A DNA stretch of 30,290 bases from CAYJLA01 sp964371305 (GTDB taxonomy: Bacteria; Bacillota_I; Bacilli_A; RFN20; CAG-826): positions 1 to 30,290 of the forward strand of contig CAYJLA010000013.1 of assembly GCA_964371305.1 (NCBI GenBank), read 5' to 3'. Position numbers and translations under genes: made by a program. Below, in pieces: positions 7,884 to 16,327 of the stretch. The notes beneath the pieces are model-generated. The model did no database searches and was not told the DNA's origin. It saw only the letters and a list, made by a program, of their open reading frames with translations. The first letter of the stretch is position 1, and every line of letters begins with the position of its first letter.

Positions 7884-9179
7884 ATGAAAAAAATGTATTT
7901 TACAGTGACTGGTTTAATAGGAGTTGCTATACTTGCTACAACTATATTAATAGGTAGCAATCAAACATCAATAATTACACAAGGAACTTCGATTTATTCA
8001 CTGTTTTTAGAAGATAAAGGAAATCAATTAACAAATTCAAGCGTTTTTATTTATGGTGAATCAAGCGTTACTACTTCAATGGGAAATAGTATTGATTTTC
8101 AGTTTAATAGTTTGAGCACAACTGATGGAATATGGCAAAATGTTTCTGATGGTGGAAGTTTTACTAACTTAGACCCAATAAGCGGTTTACAATCAATGAA
8201 TATGGAGTTTAGTGAAGTAAATTCACAAATAAAAGTTTACTATTCTTATACAACAACTTTTAATGAAGTTGATGTTGCTACAATTGAAGCAACATCAACA
8301 AGTTATAATTTTGATTTTGATGGCGCTAAACCTAATTATTTAAAAGTAGTAGCAGTAGGTGAAGTAAGCTTCGTTAGTATCGCACTTAATTATTCATGTA
8401 TTGATTTTGGAGCAACTTTGCCTAGTAAGGGCTCTACATATGAATTTGGCAAATATCCTCAAACAATTGTAAGTGATACTACAACAATTGATGCACTAAA
8501 TTTAATTAGCGAAGTTAATACAAGTGGATATATAGAATATAATGGCGAAGAATATAAAAAGATTGTAGCTGAACTCCACGTTAGTGGTTTTGGATTTGCA
8601 CCATTTAGTAATGGTTCTACTCCTGTAAATGGAGAAACTTATTATTTCTTAGTTGAACCAATTACTTGGGATGTTTTAGATGTAGTTGGCAAAAAAGCAT
8701 TCATGATTAGCGATGTTGTTTTAGGATCGATGTCATATTCCACTTATACAGATAGCAGTTATGAAAACAGCGATATGAGAGACTGGCTAATTAACGATTT
8801 TTATAATAATAATTTTACTAGTGATGAACAATCAAGTATGATTTCAACAGTTTTAGATGATAATGCAAATACAAACGATAAGATTTTCTTACCTAGTTAT
8901 GAAGATATGCTTAATAGTAATTATGGATTCAATGGTTATAAAGAAAACGCTGATCCAGCAAGAAGAAGAGAAGCAACTGATTACGCTATAGCTACAGATA
9001 CCTTTGTACCTTGGAATATTGGCGCTGAAGATGATGGACACGGCGCTTATTATACAAGAACTCCTTATTCTGTAGGAGGAATGAACATTGTTTATTTCGA
9101 CGGTAAATTCACAACAACTCCAATTGGCGCTAATCACCATAATCATGGAATAGCCCCTGCAATGTATATTAATTTTTAA
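7884..9179 (+). CDS. Secreted array protein with DUF6273-like C-terminal domain
   Basis: A 431-residue protein preceded by AGGAG. Residues 1-25 are a signal or anchor segment. Residues about 28-172 are the beta domain shared with the next four genes: TTSMGNSIDFQFN, an 'NG/DGIW' turn, and a YSC ending. From about residue 180 the sequence is DUF6273-like: FGKYPQT, EPITWDVL, MISDVVL, a DMRDWLINDFYNN segment, IFLPS, and a final IAPAMYINF that stands for the usual GVRPA strand. DUF6273 domains are common in surface and pilin-like proteins of Firmicutes; their ligand is not known to me. This is the only array member with this C-terminal part, and the same domain type recurs in the pilin-like gene at the window end. 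Confidence 0.75.
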   Translation: MKKMYFTVTGLIGVAILATTILIGSNQTSIITQGTSIYSLFLEDKGNQLTNSSVFIYGESSVTTSMGNSIDFQFNSLSTTDGIWQNVSDGGSFTNLDPISGLQSMNMEFSEVNSQIKVYYSYTTTFNEVDVATIEATSTSYNFDFDGAKPNYLKVVAVGEVSFVSIALNYSCIDFGATLPSKGSTYEFGKYPQTIVSDTTTIDALNLISEVNTSGYIEYNGEEYKKIVAELHVSGFGFAPFSNGSTPVNGETYYFLVEPITWDVLDVVGKKAFMISDVVLGSMSYSTYTDSSYENSDMRDWLINDFYNNNFTSDEQSSMISTVLDDNANTNDKIFLPSYEDMLNSNYGFNGYKENADPARRREATDYAIATDTFVPWNIGAEDDGHGAYYTRTPYSVGGMNIVYFDGKFTTTPIGANHHNHGIAPAMYINF

Positions 9180-9477
9180 ATTCTCATTTATTTAGCTCGA
9201 TATTTTTGTTTATTGTTAACTTTATTTATTTCAGTTCTTTTTTGCGTACATGATAATACAATTAACTCGCAGATACTTAGTAGTGTGTTAGAAAACCTAC
9301 TTAGTGGTATGATTACTCATTCATATATTATTGACATCTAAATTAGAAGTAATGTATCTTTTTATGTAACATAATTCATTTTAGTTAGTTAATATATATG
9401 ACTTCAATATATATACATATATATATTAATTTGTTATACTACGATAGTAATTATATGAAATGATAAAGGAGAAAATT
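9180..9477. other. AT-rich intergenic stretch with (AT)n tract
   Basis: No gene is visible on either strand. It holds a TTGACA at 9331-9336 without a good -10, an alternating AT tract at about 9391-9430 that is nearly self-complementary, and the extended -10 of the next gene (9432-9440). Confidence 0.5.
9432..9440 (+). promoter_or_regulatory. Extended -10 promoter of array gene 2
   Basis: TGT followed by TATACT (9435-9440), ending 38 bases before the ATG at 9478. No good -35 is visible, as expected for extended -10 promoters. The same element occurs at matching distance before array genes 3, 4 and 5. Confidence 0.55.
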
Positions 9478-10278
9478 ATGAAATTAAATATGAAACTGTT
9501 TAGTGCGATAACCGCATTTGGAATTATGACGTTAGCAACTATGGCGATAGGAGTTAATAATAATGTTGTCTTCTCTAATGCAGAAGTTGAAACTTACACA
9601 ATTATTTTATCAAACGCAAAAAACAAAGTAACTCAGTCTTCGAATATTCAATCTGAAGTAGCCTATACAACTAGTCTTGGTAATGAAATAGATTTTAGTC
9701 TAAGTGGCATCGATGTTTTAAATAATGGATGGGGGATTATTGATCAAGGTTATATAGATTTAAATGATCCACTTCGTAATATTCAATCTGTCGTTATAAA
9801 AACACAGAATTCTGAATATGCGCCAGATCTTATTCGTGGTGCCTATTCAATTCGCTACGATTATAATCCTGTGGGTTCAAGTACTACTGACAACATATAT
9901 ACTTATAATTTTTCTGTGCCAACAAATTATATTTCTATTGAACATTATGCACCAACTCCCCTAGAAGTAGTTTCTATTGAAATCGTCTATTCTTGTTCAA
10001 CTATTGTTATGAATCCGTTACTTTATTCAGACTATCTTGGAAATAGCGGGATTGCCGGAACAACTGAAGATTTATTAACATATCTTGTTGCGCAAGATTA
10101 TTTATTTAATGATATTCAAGATCGTATATCGTATACAATCATTTCTGGTAGTGGGACTATGAATGGTTCAATATTTACATATGGACCTAGTGGAGATGAA
10201 ACTGTGATACAAGCAAACCTAACAGATAGTGATGGTAGAACTACTGACCCTGTTAATCTTACTTTTACTGCCGAGTAA
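9478..10278 (+). CDS. Secreted array protein, N-domain plus small C-terminal beta domain
   Basis: The start at 9478 is chosen over an upstream ATG at 9460 because AAAGGAG lies directly before it and the leader then matches its paralogues (MKLN.K.FSAITAFG). The 266-residue protein has a signal segment (1-25), the shared beta domain (about 34-175: TYTIILSNAKNKV, SLGNEIDF, NNGWG, YSC), and a C-terminal domain (about 180-266) with NPLLYSDY, FNDI.DRI, GSGTMNG, FTYGPSGD and TDSDGR. The C-terminal part looks like a small Ig-like or cadherin-like sandwich. I know no function; export and a surface location are inferred. DNA identity with the 11347 gene is very high across the leader and drops in the mature part. 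Confidence 0.7.
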   Translation: MKLNMKLFSAITAFGIMTLATMAIGVNNNVVFSNAEVETYTIILSNAKNKVTQSSNIQSEVAYTTSLGNEIDFSLSGIDVLNNGWGIIDQGYIDLNDPLRNIQSVVIKTQNSEYAPDLIRGAYSIRYDYNPVGSSTTDNIYTYNFSVPTNYISIEHYAPTPLEVVSIEIVYSCSTIVMNPLLYSDYLGNSGIAGTTEDLLTYLVAQDYLFNDIQDRISYTIISGSGTMNGSIFTYGPSGDETVIQANLTDSDGRTTDPVNLTFTAE

Positions 10279-10290
10279 ATAAAACTACAT

Positions 10291-10320
10291 AAACTTCACT
10301 ATAATGTAGTGGAGTTTTTT
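10291..10320 (+). terminator. Rho-independent terminator after array gene 2
   Basis: AAACTTCACTA (10291-10301) pairs with TAGTGGAGTTT (10307-10317) with one G-U pair and a 5-base loop, followed by a T-run. Its right arm is nearly the same as in the terminator at 12835-12866. Confidence 0.75.
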
Positions 10321-10401
10321 ATAAATATGGATGTGACCTATTACATCATTAAAAGATTAACAAAGAAATAAATTAATTAAAGACTCAATTTCTATCATTT
10401 A

Positions 10402-10410
10402 TGATATGAT
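10402..10410 (+). promoter_or_regulatory. Extended -10 promoter of array gene 3
   Basis: TGA followed by TATGAT (10405-10410), ending 41 bases before the ATG at 10451. Confidence 0.45.
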
Positions 10411-10450
10411 ATATAGTATAAAACATTTAATTAAATTGGAGAGAAATAAT

Positions 10451-11272
10451 ATGAAAATAAGAAAAAGAGCATTAAGTGCAGTAACAGTATTTGGTTTGGC
10501 TGCTATTGCGATCGTTGCAATAGGAAGTAATGATGCAATTATATCTTCTGATGCGGAAAGTCAAAGTTACACAATGACGTTCTCGAACACACACAACAAA
10601 ATAACCAAGACAGAGCTCGGTTACGAAGAATTAAATTTTACAACAGACTTAGGGAATGAAGTGTTGATTGGTGTTGAGGATATTACAGCATTAAACGGTG
10701 GTTGGGGAACAATGAGTTCTCTTGGAGCTTTGCATTTTAAAGATCCTCTCATAGGAGTTAATTCTATAGAAATAACTGTAGATAATCCTGTTGATGAATT
10801 TGAAGTCCTTCATAATTATTATAATAATGGGAGCGACTATACAGTTTTTGATTTAACTGATGATGTATATAGTGTACATTTTAGTGACCCACAAAATTAT
10901 CTAGAAATTTGGCGTTTATCAAATGTTGACGACGCCATAAATATTTCATCTATAAAAATTACATACTCTTGTTCTTTTGACGGTGCTGCTCGTGCACCTT
11001 TCCTAAAAGCTAGATATAATCGTTTTTCTAGACCATCAGGTACTCGAGAAACAATATTAGGTTCAAATACTGACTGGTACTATGCGCAAGATTATTTACT
11101 TAATGATTTAAGAGATCAAGTAACTGTTACTATAATATCTGGACAAGGTACGCTTGATGGAAACGACTTTATTTTTGGACCAGCAGGTGATGTAACTGAA
11201 GCAGAGTTAAATTTAACTGATAGCGATGGTAGACAGGCTGACCCAATAAGATTGTATTTTACTGCAACATAA
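10451..11272 (+). CDS. Secreted array protein, N-domain plus small C-terminal beta domain
   Basis: The start at 10451 follows GGAGA and gives a leader that aligns with the other array proteins; an ATG at 10406 adds 15 residues without a ribosome site. The 273-residue product has a signal segment (about 1-25), the shared beta domain (about 33-178: SYTMTFSNTHNKI, FTTDLGNEV, NGGWG, YSC), then a linker and the C-terminal beta domain (about 205-273: QDYLLNDLRDQV, GQGTLDG, FGPAGD, TDSDGR). It is more diverged from genes 2, 4 and 5 than these are from each other. The linker is basic (KARYNRFSRPSG). No terminator follows; gene 4 has its own -10 element, so read-through is possible. Function unknown. 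Confidence 0.7.
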   Translation: MKIRKRALSAVTVFGLAAIAIVAIGSNDAIISSDAESQSYTMTFSNTHNKITKTELGYEELNFTTDLGNEVLIGVEDITALNGGWGTMSSLGALHFKDPLIGVNSIEITVDNPVDEFEVLHNYYNNGSDYTVFDLTDDVYSVHFSDPQNYLEIWRLSNVDDAINISSIKITYSCSFDGAARAPFLKARYNRFSRPSGTRETILGSNTDWYYAQDYLLNDLRDQVTVTIISGQGTLDGNDFIFGPAGDVTEAELNLTDSDGRQADPIRLYFTAT

Positions 11273-11299
11273 ACATATATACTAAGTATTTAAGTATCT

Positions 11300-11308
11300 T
11301 GTTATAAT
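11300..11308 (+). promoter_or_regulatory. Extended -10 promoter of array gene 4
   Basis: TGT followed by perfect TATAAT (11303-11308), ending 39 bases before the ATG at 11347. Confidence 0.6.
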
Positions 11309-11346
11309 GTTTTAGTACTTATCCAAACAACAAAGGAAGAAATAAT

Positions 11347-11865
11347 ATGAAATTAAATAAAAAAATGTTTAGTGCGATAACGGCATTTGGACTTATAGCA
11401 TTAGCAACTACAGTTATAGGAGTTAATAATAATGTTGTTTTCTCTAATGCAGAAACTGAAACTTATACAATAACTTTTTCAAATGAAAAAAACAAAATCG
11501 AATCTTATTTTTTTAATGAGTATATTCATTTTAAAACAGATCTAGGAAATGATGTAGAAGTATATGTTTCAGAAATAGAAGCCTATGAAAATGGCTGGGC
11601 AACTTTATATTCATATGCTAACTTTATAATTGAAGATACGGTTAAGAATATAACTTCAGTCACAATAACTACCGATAGTGAAAACGCTAGTATTTCTCTT
11701 GGTGCGGGCGCAACGTATGATGATGCCGTATTTTTACCTATGACTAAAAATGGAAACGTATATTCAAGCGAGTATGTAACACCTGTTAACTATATTGAAA
11801 TGGATCTACTTTCAAACATTATGGATGTTAATATAAGAGAAATGATAATAACATTTAATTGTTAG
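11347..11865 (+). CDS. Secreted array protein, N-domain only
   Basis: A 172-residue protein preceded by AAAGGAAG. The leader (MKLNKKMFSAITAFG) and the first 50 residues are nearly the same as in the 9478 protein, also at the DNA level. The shared beta domain (about 35-172: TYTITFSNEKNKI, FKTDLGNDV, ENGWA) ends in FNC, matching the YSC or YTC that closes this domain in its paralogues, and the stop comes right there. It therefore lacks the C-terminal module altogether. This shows that the N-domain can stand alone and where the module border lies. The conserved Cys at the domain end occurs in all five members. Function unknown; export inferred. Confidence 0.7.
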   Translation: MKLNKKMFSAITAFGLIALATTVIGVNNNVVFSNAETETYTITFSNEKNKIESYFFNEYIHFKTDLGNDVEVYVSEIEAYENGWATLYSYANFIIEDTVKNITSVTITTDSENASISLGAGATYDDAVFLPMTKNGNVYSSEYVTPVNYIEMDLLSNIMDVNIREMIITFNC

Positions 11866-11967
11866 TTTTAGAGTTAAACTACAAAATATATTAATAGTAA
11901 GGATGTAATTAGTTCCTTAAGAGATATACAACCCGTTTTAATATACATATGAATTCAATCTACTATT

Positions 11968-11976
11968 TGTTATAAT
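11968..11976 (+). promoter_or_regulatory. Extended -10 promoter of array gene 5
   Basis: TGT followed by perfect TATAAT (11971-11976), ending 40 bases before the ATG at 12016. Confidence 0.6.
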
Positions 11977-12015
11977 TTAACAGTAGCTATTTTGAATAAT
12001 AAAGGAAGAAATAAT

Positions 12016-12819
12016 ATGAAATTAAGTAAAAATATATTTGGTACAGTTGTAGCATTTGGCCTTATAGCATTAGCAATTACAGTTATTGGAATTAACAATG
12101 ATGCTATTTTTACTGATGCTGAAGTTAAAACATATACAATGACTTTTTCAAATGAAAAAAATAAGATAATGGATTATATTGGTTATGGAGAAGTAGAACA
12201 AAATTTCATAACTGATCTGGGCAATGAAGTTAGTGCTACTATGACCAATATAGACACTCTAGATAATGGGTGGGGAATATTAGATGCGTATGATGGAACC
12301 TTTAAATTAACTAGCCCTGTTGCTAATATTCAATCATTTACTATAAATACAATTGACTCAACAACCTTACTTGAATTTAACTTCGGTCATTATATGTCTG
12401 ATTATAATGCAATTGCTTTAGAACCAGTTGATGGTGTTTTTACTCATAACTTTACAGAGTCAGCGAATTTTATTGATTTAGCAAATCTTAATGGATCTGA
12501 TGTAGAAATAATTTCTATGAGTATAGTCTATACTTGTGATTTCCAAGTTAATAATCCATTACTTTATAGTGAGTACTCTAGTGCTTCAGGTGCAGCAGGA
12601 TCAACTGTAGACTTCTCTTTACATATTAAAGGATATGACTATCGATTTAACGATATAAGTGACCGTATTACATATCGTATTGTTTCAGGTAGTGGAACTA
12701 TTGATGGAACTATACTTACATATGGACCTGCAGGCGATGCAACAGTAGTAGAATTTTATTTGACCGATAGTGATGGTAGACACGCGCACTATATTGTATA
12801 TCGATTTAATTCGATTTAA
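12016..12819 (+). CDS. Secreted array protein, N-domain plus small C-terminal beta domain
   Basis: The start at 12016 follows AAAGGAAG, in the same position as in gene 4; an in-frame ATG at 11992 has no ribosome site. The 267-residue protein has a signal segment (about 1-25), the shared beta domain (about 33-176: TYTMTFSNEKNKI, FITDLGNEV, DNGWG, YTC) and the C-terminal beta domain (about 180-267: NPLLYSEY, FNDISDRI, SGSGTIDG, TYGPAGD, TDSDGR). It is closest to the 9478 protein in the C-terminal part and to the 11347 protein in its leader and 5' untranslated region, as if these parts had been exchanged. Function unknown. Confidence 0.7.
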   Translation: MKLSKNIFGTVVAFGLIALAITVIGINNDAIFTDAEVKTYTMTFSNEKNKIMDYIGYGEVEQNFITDLGNEVSATMTNIDTLDNGWGILDAYDGTFKLTSPVANIQSFTINTIDSTTLLEFNFGHYMSDYNAIALEPVDGVFTHNFTESANFIDLANLNGSDVEIISMSIVYTCDFQVNNPLLYSEYSSASGAAGSTVDFSLHIKGYDYRFNDISDRITYRIVSGSGTIDGTILTYGPAGDATVVEFYLTDSDGRHAHYIVYRFNSI

Positions 12820-12834
12820 TTAAGTTGTTAGTCT

Positions 12835-12866
12835 AACTCCATTACATCGCCGTAGTGGAGTTTTTT
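12835..12866 (+). terminator. Rho-independent terminator closing the array
   Basis: AACTCCATTAC (12835-12845) pairs with GTAGTGGAGTT (12852-12862) with one G-U pair and a 6-base loop, followed by T's. The right arm plus tail equals that of the terminator after array gene 2. Confidence 0.8.
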
Positions 12867-12941
12867 AATCTATATACATGTCCATTAATACTATTAAATA
12901 TTGGACTAATGTATTACAAAATTTTGATAACAAAAATGGCA

Positions 12942-12969
12942 TTACAATAGATAAATATTGTGCTAAAAT
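12942..12969 (+). promoter_or_regulatory. Promoter of the anchored surface protein gene
   Basis: TTACAA (12942-12947), 16-base spacer, TGC plus TAAAAT (12964-12969), that is, an extended -10. A TATAAT overlaps at 12969-12974. Confidence 0.45.
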
Positions 12970-13000
12970 ATAATTAATAAAATTCTTAGGGAGGAATATT

Positions 13001-14779
13001 ATGAAAAAAACTATTGCTGTAGGCATAATTGGCCTTTTAATTATGTCAGGAATAAGTTCTGCTATGTTTTTAGGTAATACTCAACAAACAAACGCCATAA
13101 ATGAACAACCAATTGCATCTTCTGAGTTTGCAGAGAAAAAAACAATTGGTGTAGATATCGCAAGTGACATAAACACTGAACTTGGATACTACATACCAAG
13201 CAGTGCATCAAGTCTTTTAGTGCCTTTTGCTAGCAAAGGATACTATGACGGAACTACTTTTACTGATTATGATACAGATGTTTTAGCGCGAGATACTGAA
13301 ATAGGATTTGAAATAGTGTTAGATGTTCCTGCAGAGCAACAAATCACGTCGTTTCAAGTGAGATTAACTGATCGTAATGGGTCAAGAAGTAACGGAGTCA
13401 AAACATTTACATTAGATACTCCTGCTGAAGGTAATCTTACTTACTCTGGCATTTACAAATTTTATGATGCAGACACCCCGTTAACATCATCGTACTTTTT
13501 TGAAAATTCAGAAGCAATTCGATTTAGCCATTTTAAAAACGGAACATCTACACTTAGTAATCTCGTTTTTAAAAGTTTTGCGATTACTTATAATAGATTG
13601 ATTCCTACTGCTATTGATTATAGTGGTCCATCAAATGAATATCATTATATTAATGAAGGCTACCCACAATTTAGAGATGTTGTTATTGATGTAAGTTTTG
13701 AGGGAGGATATAAGGAAACTATTGAATATCTTACTGATGTTGAAACTGAAGGATACTATATTACTAATAACAATAATAATAAATGGAATACATCTTTTGG
13801 AAATGCTCCTTTTAGACTACTTGTGAGCGATATATTACCATATTTTGGAGTTTTAGGCCAATATCACGTTTCACTCTTTCAACAGTCAATACCATTTAAA
13901 ATTGGTACTATAAGCAAACCATTACAATTTGCTTCTCCTGTAGTAGGTATGGGTTATCAAGATAATGGTTTTAATTATTTGGAACATTTTTATTTAGGTA
14001 ATGAAGTAGGAGGCTATGCTTCTTCTAAAGATATAATTAATGGAAGTAATGTTTTATTATCAAGTGCTAACCTAACACATGATGACGCATTTTATTTCAG
14101 TAGAATTGAAACACTTTACTCAAACATTTTTGTACTTAATTCCAAATATGGAAATTTCACATATGATACCACAACGAATTCGTTGAAATTAGTAACTTCA
14201 GAGCAAGATAGATCAAGAGTGACTATTGCTCAACAGTATGATCATGTAAATGATTATTGGTTTCCTTACTTATGTTTAGTTAATAATATTGACTATTTTG
14301 ATGGAATGACTGACGATGATAATATTCTCGTCATTGAAAATGGAAATATTACTACATATAAAAACATGATAGGATATGTTTGGAATGAATTTCCTAATGA
14401 ACACTATTTAGGTAAGAATAGTATTCTTACTAACAATGCATATTCTGTTGCAGAAATGATTATATATGAAGATGTTACTGATCAATGTGATTATAAGTTT
14501 GAATGGGTTAAAAAATACGTTTTAGAACTTAGTACTACAGATTTAGAGATGTTTAAAAATACGAATGATGAATATTTAAATGTCGCTAGAGAACGTTATG
14601 AAGCTTGGGCAGCACATTTAGGTCAAAACCCTTATAGTGTTGGTGCAGCAGTAAATAGTGTAGTCTTTAATCAAGACACTATGAATATGATATTAATTGT
14701 ATCAATTCTTGCAATAAGTTCAATAAGTCTTATTAGTTATGTAGTTCTTAGTAAAAAAAGAAGTGCTAATACAATATAA
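13001..14779 (+). CDS. Large surface protein with C-terminal membrane anchor
   Basis: A 592-residue protein preceded by GGGAGG. Residues 1-28 are a signal segment. Residues about 45-205 are a beta region with short alternating hydrophobic strands; residues about 206-300 (GYPQFRDVVIDVSFEGGYKE) resemble bacterial Ig-like modules in which an extended strand precedes a 'y.dG' turn; residues about 310-480 are unassigned. The end (about 490-592) holds Cys-Asp, a helical stretch with W, a LELSTTDLEMFK segment, RERYEAW, then a membrane segment (about 560-582) and a SKKRS tail. This end resembles that of the 20084 protein. There is no LPXTG motif, so anchoring would be by the membrane helix. Function unknown; it may be an adhesin or scaffold. 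Confidence 0.65.
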   Translation: MKKTIAVGIIGLLIMSGISSAMFLGNTQQTNAINEQPIASSEFAEKKTIGVDIASDINTELGYYIPSSASSLLVPFASKGYYDGTTFTDYDTDVLARDTEIGFEIVLDVPAEQQITSFQVRLTDRNGSRSNGVKTFTLDTPAEGNLTYSGIYKFYDADTPLTSSYFFENSEAIRFSHFKNGTSTLSNLVFKSFAITYNRLIPTAIDYSGPSNEYHYINEGYPQFRDVVIDVSFEGGYKETIEYLTDVETEGYYITNNNNNKWNTSFGNAPFRLLVSDILPYFGVLGQYHVSLFQQSIPFKIGTISKPLQFASPVVGMGYQDNGFNYLEHFYLGNEVGGYASSKDIINGSNVLLSSANLTHDDAFYFSRIETLYSNIFVLNSKYGNFTYDTTTNSLKLVTSEQDRSRVTIAQQYDHVNDYWFPYLCLVNNIDYFDGMTDDDNILVIENGNITTYKNMIGYVWNEFPNEHYLGKNSILTNNAYSVAEMIIYEDVTDQCDYKFEWVKKYVLELSTTDLEMFKNTNDEYLNVARERYEAWAAHLGQNPYSVGAAVNSVVFNQDTMNMILIVSILAISSISLISYVVLSKKRSANTI

Positions 14780-14838
14780 TGTTTAAACATGTAGATTTAG
14801 TGTCTTTTTTCGAATAGATGGTTTATAAATAGTCTCTT

Positions 14839-14938
14839 NNNNNNNNNNNNNNNNNNNNNNNNNNNNNNNNNNNNNNNNNNNNNNNNNNNNNNNNNNNNNN
14901 NNNNNNNNNNNNNNNNNNNNNNNNNNNNNNNNNNNNNN
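14839..14938. other. Assembly gap (100 N)
   Basis: One hundred undetermined bases, the conventional size for a gap of unknown length. It hides the start of the toxin remnant and any antitoxin gene before it, and it separates the surface array from the fructan locus, so that link depends on the scaffold. Confidence 0.95.
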
Positions 14939-15266
14939 TTTCGACACACTCTTCTGTTATGATTTACTTATTTATCTAGCGAAGCAGAAGATGACATTAA
15001 TGGCATATATAAATACATTAAGAATGAATTAATGGAGACTAAAAGTGCTGATAGTTTAATTAATATGCTCGAAATGACAATACCATCACTTAATGTGTTG
15101 TCTAATAGAGTTCAAGTGTATTATGAATTAACAACCAAAAAACATTAGATACGTGAAAGTTAAGCGATACATAGTATTTTATACTGTAGATAATATTAAT
15201 AGTTGTGTGAACATTGTTAGAGTGTTTCATTGTTCAAAAGATTTTAAAAACACATTAGAGGAATAG
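14939..15266 (+). pseudogene. RelE/ParE-type toxin remnant
   Basis: Three frame-shifted pieces together read like a RelE/ParE toxin. The first (about 14941-14980) gives LFCYDLLIYL. The second (from about 14972 to TAG at 15146-15148) gives LSSEAEDDINGIYKYIKNEL and a helix ending NRVQVYYE, the usual 'eAe.Di..Iy.YI...L' helices. The third, in another frame, gives VKRYIVFYTVDN and VRVFHCSKDF, the usual C-terminal 'v..YivfY.vd' and 'vrvlh..rD' strands, to TAG at 15264-15266. The gene is broken by at least two frame changes and its start is in the N gap. Any antitoxin would lie in the gap. Toxins of this kind cut ribosome-bound mRNA or poison gyrase; this copy should be inactive. Confidence 0.6.
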
Positions 15267-15297
15267 TATCTTTATACTTAGAATAGATGAGATTTAC

Positions 15298-16320
15298 TCA
15301 ATTTGTGCTGTCTCTATAAAATATTTTAGTATTTACATTTATATGTTTTGATGGCGTAGAAGGATTCTTAATACGATTGACTAGAGTTTCTATCGCTATT
15401 GTACCAAGCGTTTGATTTTCTAATCCAACAGTTGTAATAGAAGGCTTATAAGAATAGTATTGTTCAGCGTTATCGTAACCAACAACTAGAGCGTCTTGTG
15501 GAACAACCACATTTAATTGTTTTAATGCATTAATGACGTTCATTGCGATAAAGTCATTACTACAAATATAGCATTGAGTTTTATTTTTTAATTTAAACAA
15601 GACATTCTTCAATTCACCTATATCTCCATAATCAAAAAAGTTTTCATTTAAAAGAATGTCGCATTCTTTAGTGTGATGTATATCATTTAAAAATAACGCT
15701 TCTACCATGCCAGTATATCTATTTTTGAATGATTGGCAATGATTAGGATCGCCTACAAAGGAGAAGTGTTGTATTTTTTTTGTTTTGATAAGTTTAGTAA
15801 CAATTGTACTAATACTTGTTCTATCTGTAGTATTAACAATATCAATGTTTGATCCATATATACTTTCATCAGAGCAACAGTCAATAAAACAGACAGGAAC
15901 CTTCAGATTTATTATTTTCTTAACAACTTCTTTATCAAAAGCTTCAATACATACAATCCCGTCTTTATCTAAACCATCAATATATGTTTTTAAAGTATTT
16001 AAAGAAGAATCGAATTTTCTAATTACATAATGAAAATATGTATATCCATTTTCAAAACAATAATTTTCAATACTTTTAATAATTGGAACAAAATAATTAA
16101 AATTTGATAAAGGTTTTCCTGAAATAAGAACTATTTTATATACATCTTTTTTTGTCGAGTCAATTTCTCCAAGTGATTTATAATTTAATTCTTTCGCCTT
16201 AGCAACAATTAACTCTTTTGTCTCCTTTTTTACATACTGTCCATTTAAAGCTTTTGAAACAGTATTTCTAGAGATTGAAAGTTCTCTTGCAATATCATTT
16301 ATTGTAACGCTCTTCTTCAT
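15298..16320 (-). CDS. LacI-family transcriptional regulator of the fructan locus
   Basis: A 340-residue protein. Residues 5-24 are the LacI helix-turn-helix (TINDIARELSISRNTVSKA), with the hinge helix near 46-56; residues about 60-338 are the periplasmic-binding-protein-like sensor domain (segments DGIVCIEAF, CYICSNDFIAMNVINALK, VVGYDN, SITTVGL). It is divergent from the transport operon, and two operator-like palindromes lie between the two starts, so it probably represses both in the absence of a fructan-derived sugar. No ribosome site precedes the ATG, and the predicted transcript start is at or one base before it, suggesting a leaderless mRNA. The effector is not deducible; sucrose or a fructose compound is likely from the neighbours. 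Confidence 0.85.
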   Translation of the reverse strand: MKKSVTINDIARELSISRNTVSKALNGQYVKKETKELIVAKAKELNYKSLGEIDSTKKDVYKIVLISGKPLSNFNYFVPIIKSIENYCFENGYTYFHYVIRKFDSSLNTLKTYIDGLDKDGIVCIEAFDKEVVKKIINLKVPVCFIDCCSDESIYGSNIDIVNTTDRTSISTIVTKLIKTKKIQHFSFVGDPNHCQSFKNRYTGMVEALFLNDIHHTKECDILLNENFFDYGDIGELKNVLFKLKNKTQCYICSNDFIAMNVINALKQLNVVVPQDALVVGYDNAEQYYSYKPSITTVGLENQTLGTIAIETLVNRIKNPSTPSKHINVNTKIFYRDSTN

Positions 16321-16327
16321 ACATTAT

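Noticed and set aside
9391..9430. Alternating AT tract as a phase-variable promoter spacer for the array.
   Set aside because: The tract is interrupted by C, G and A-A steps and lies upstream of, not inside, the -35/-10 spacing; only comparison of strains could revive this.
14779..14790. 12-base perfect palindrome ATGTTTAAACAT just after the large surface protein.
   Set aside because: Arms leave no loop and no T-run directly follows, so it is not a terminator; no second copy to suggest an operator.
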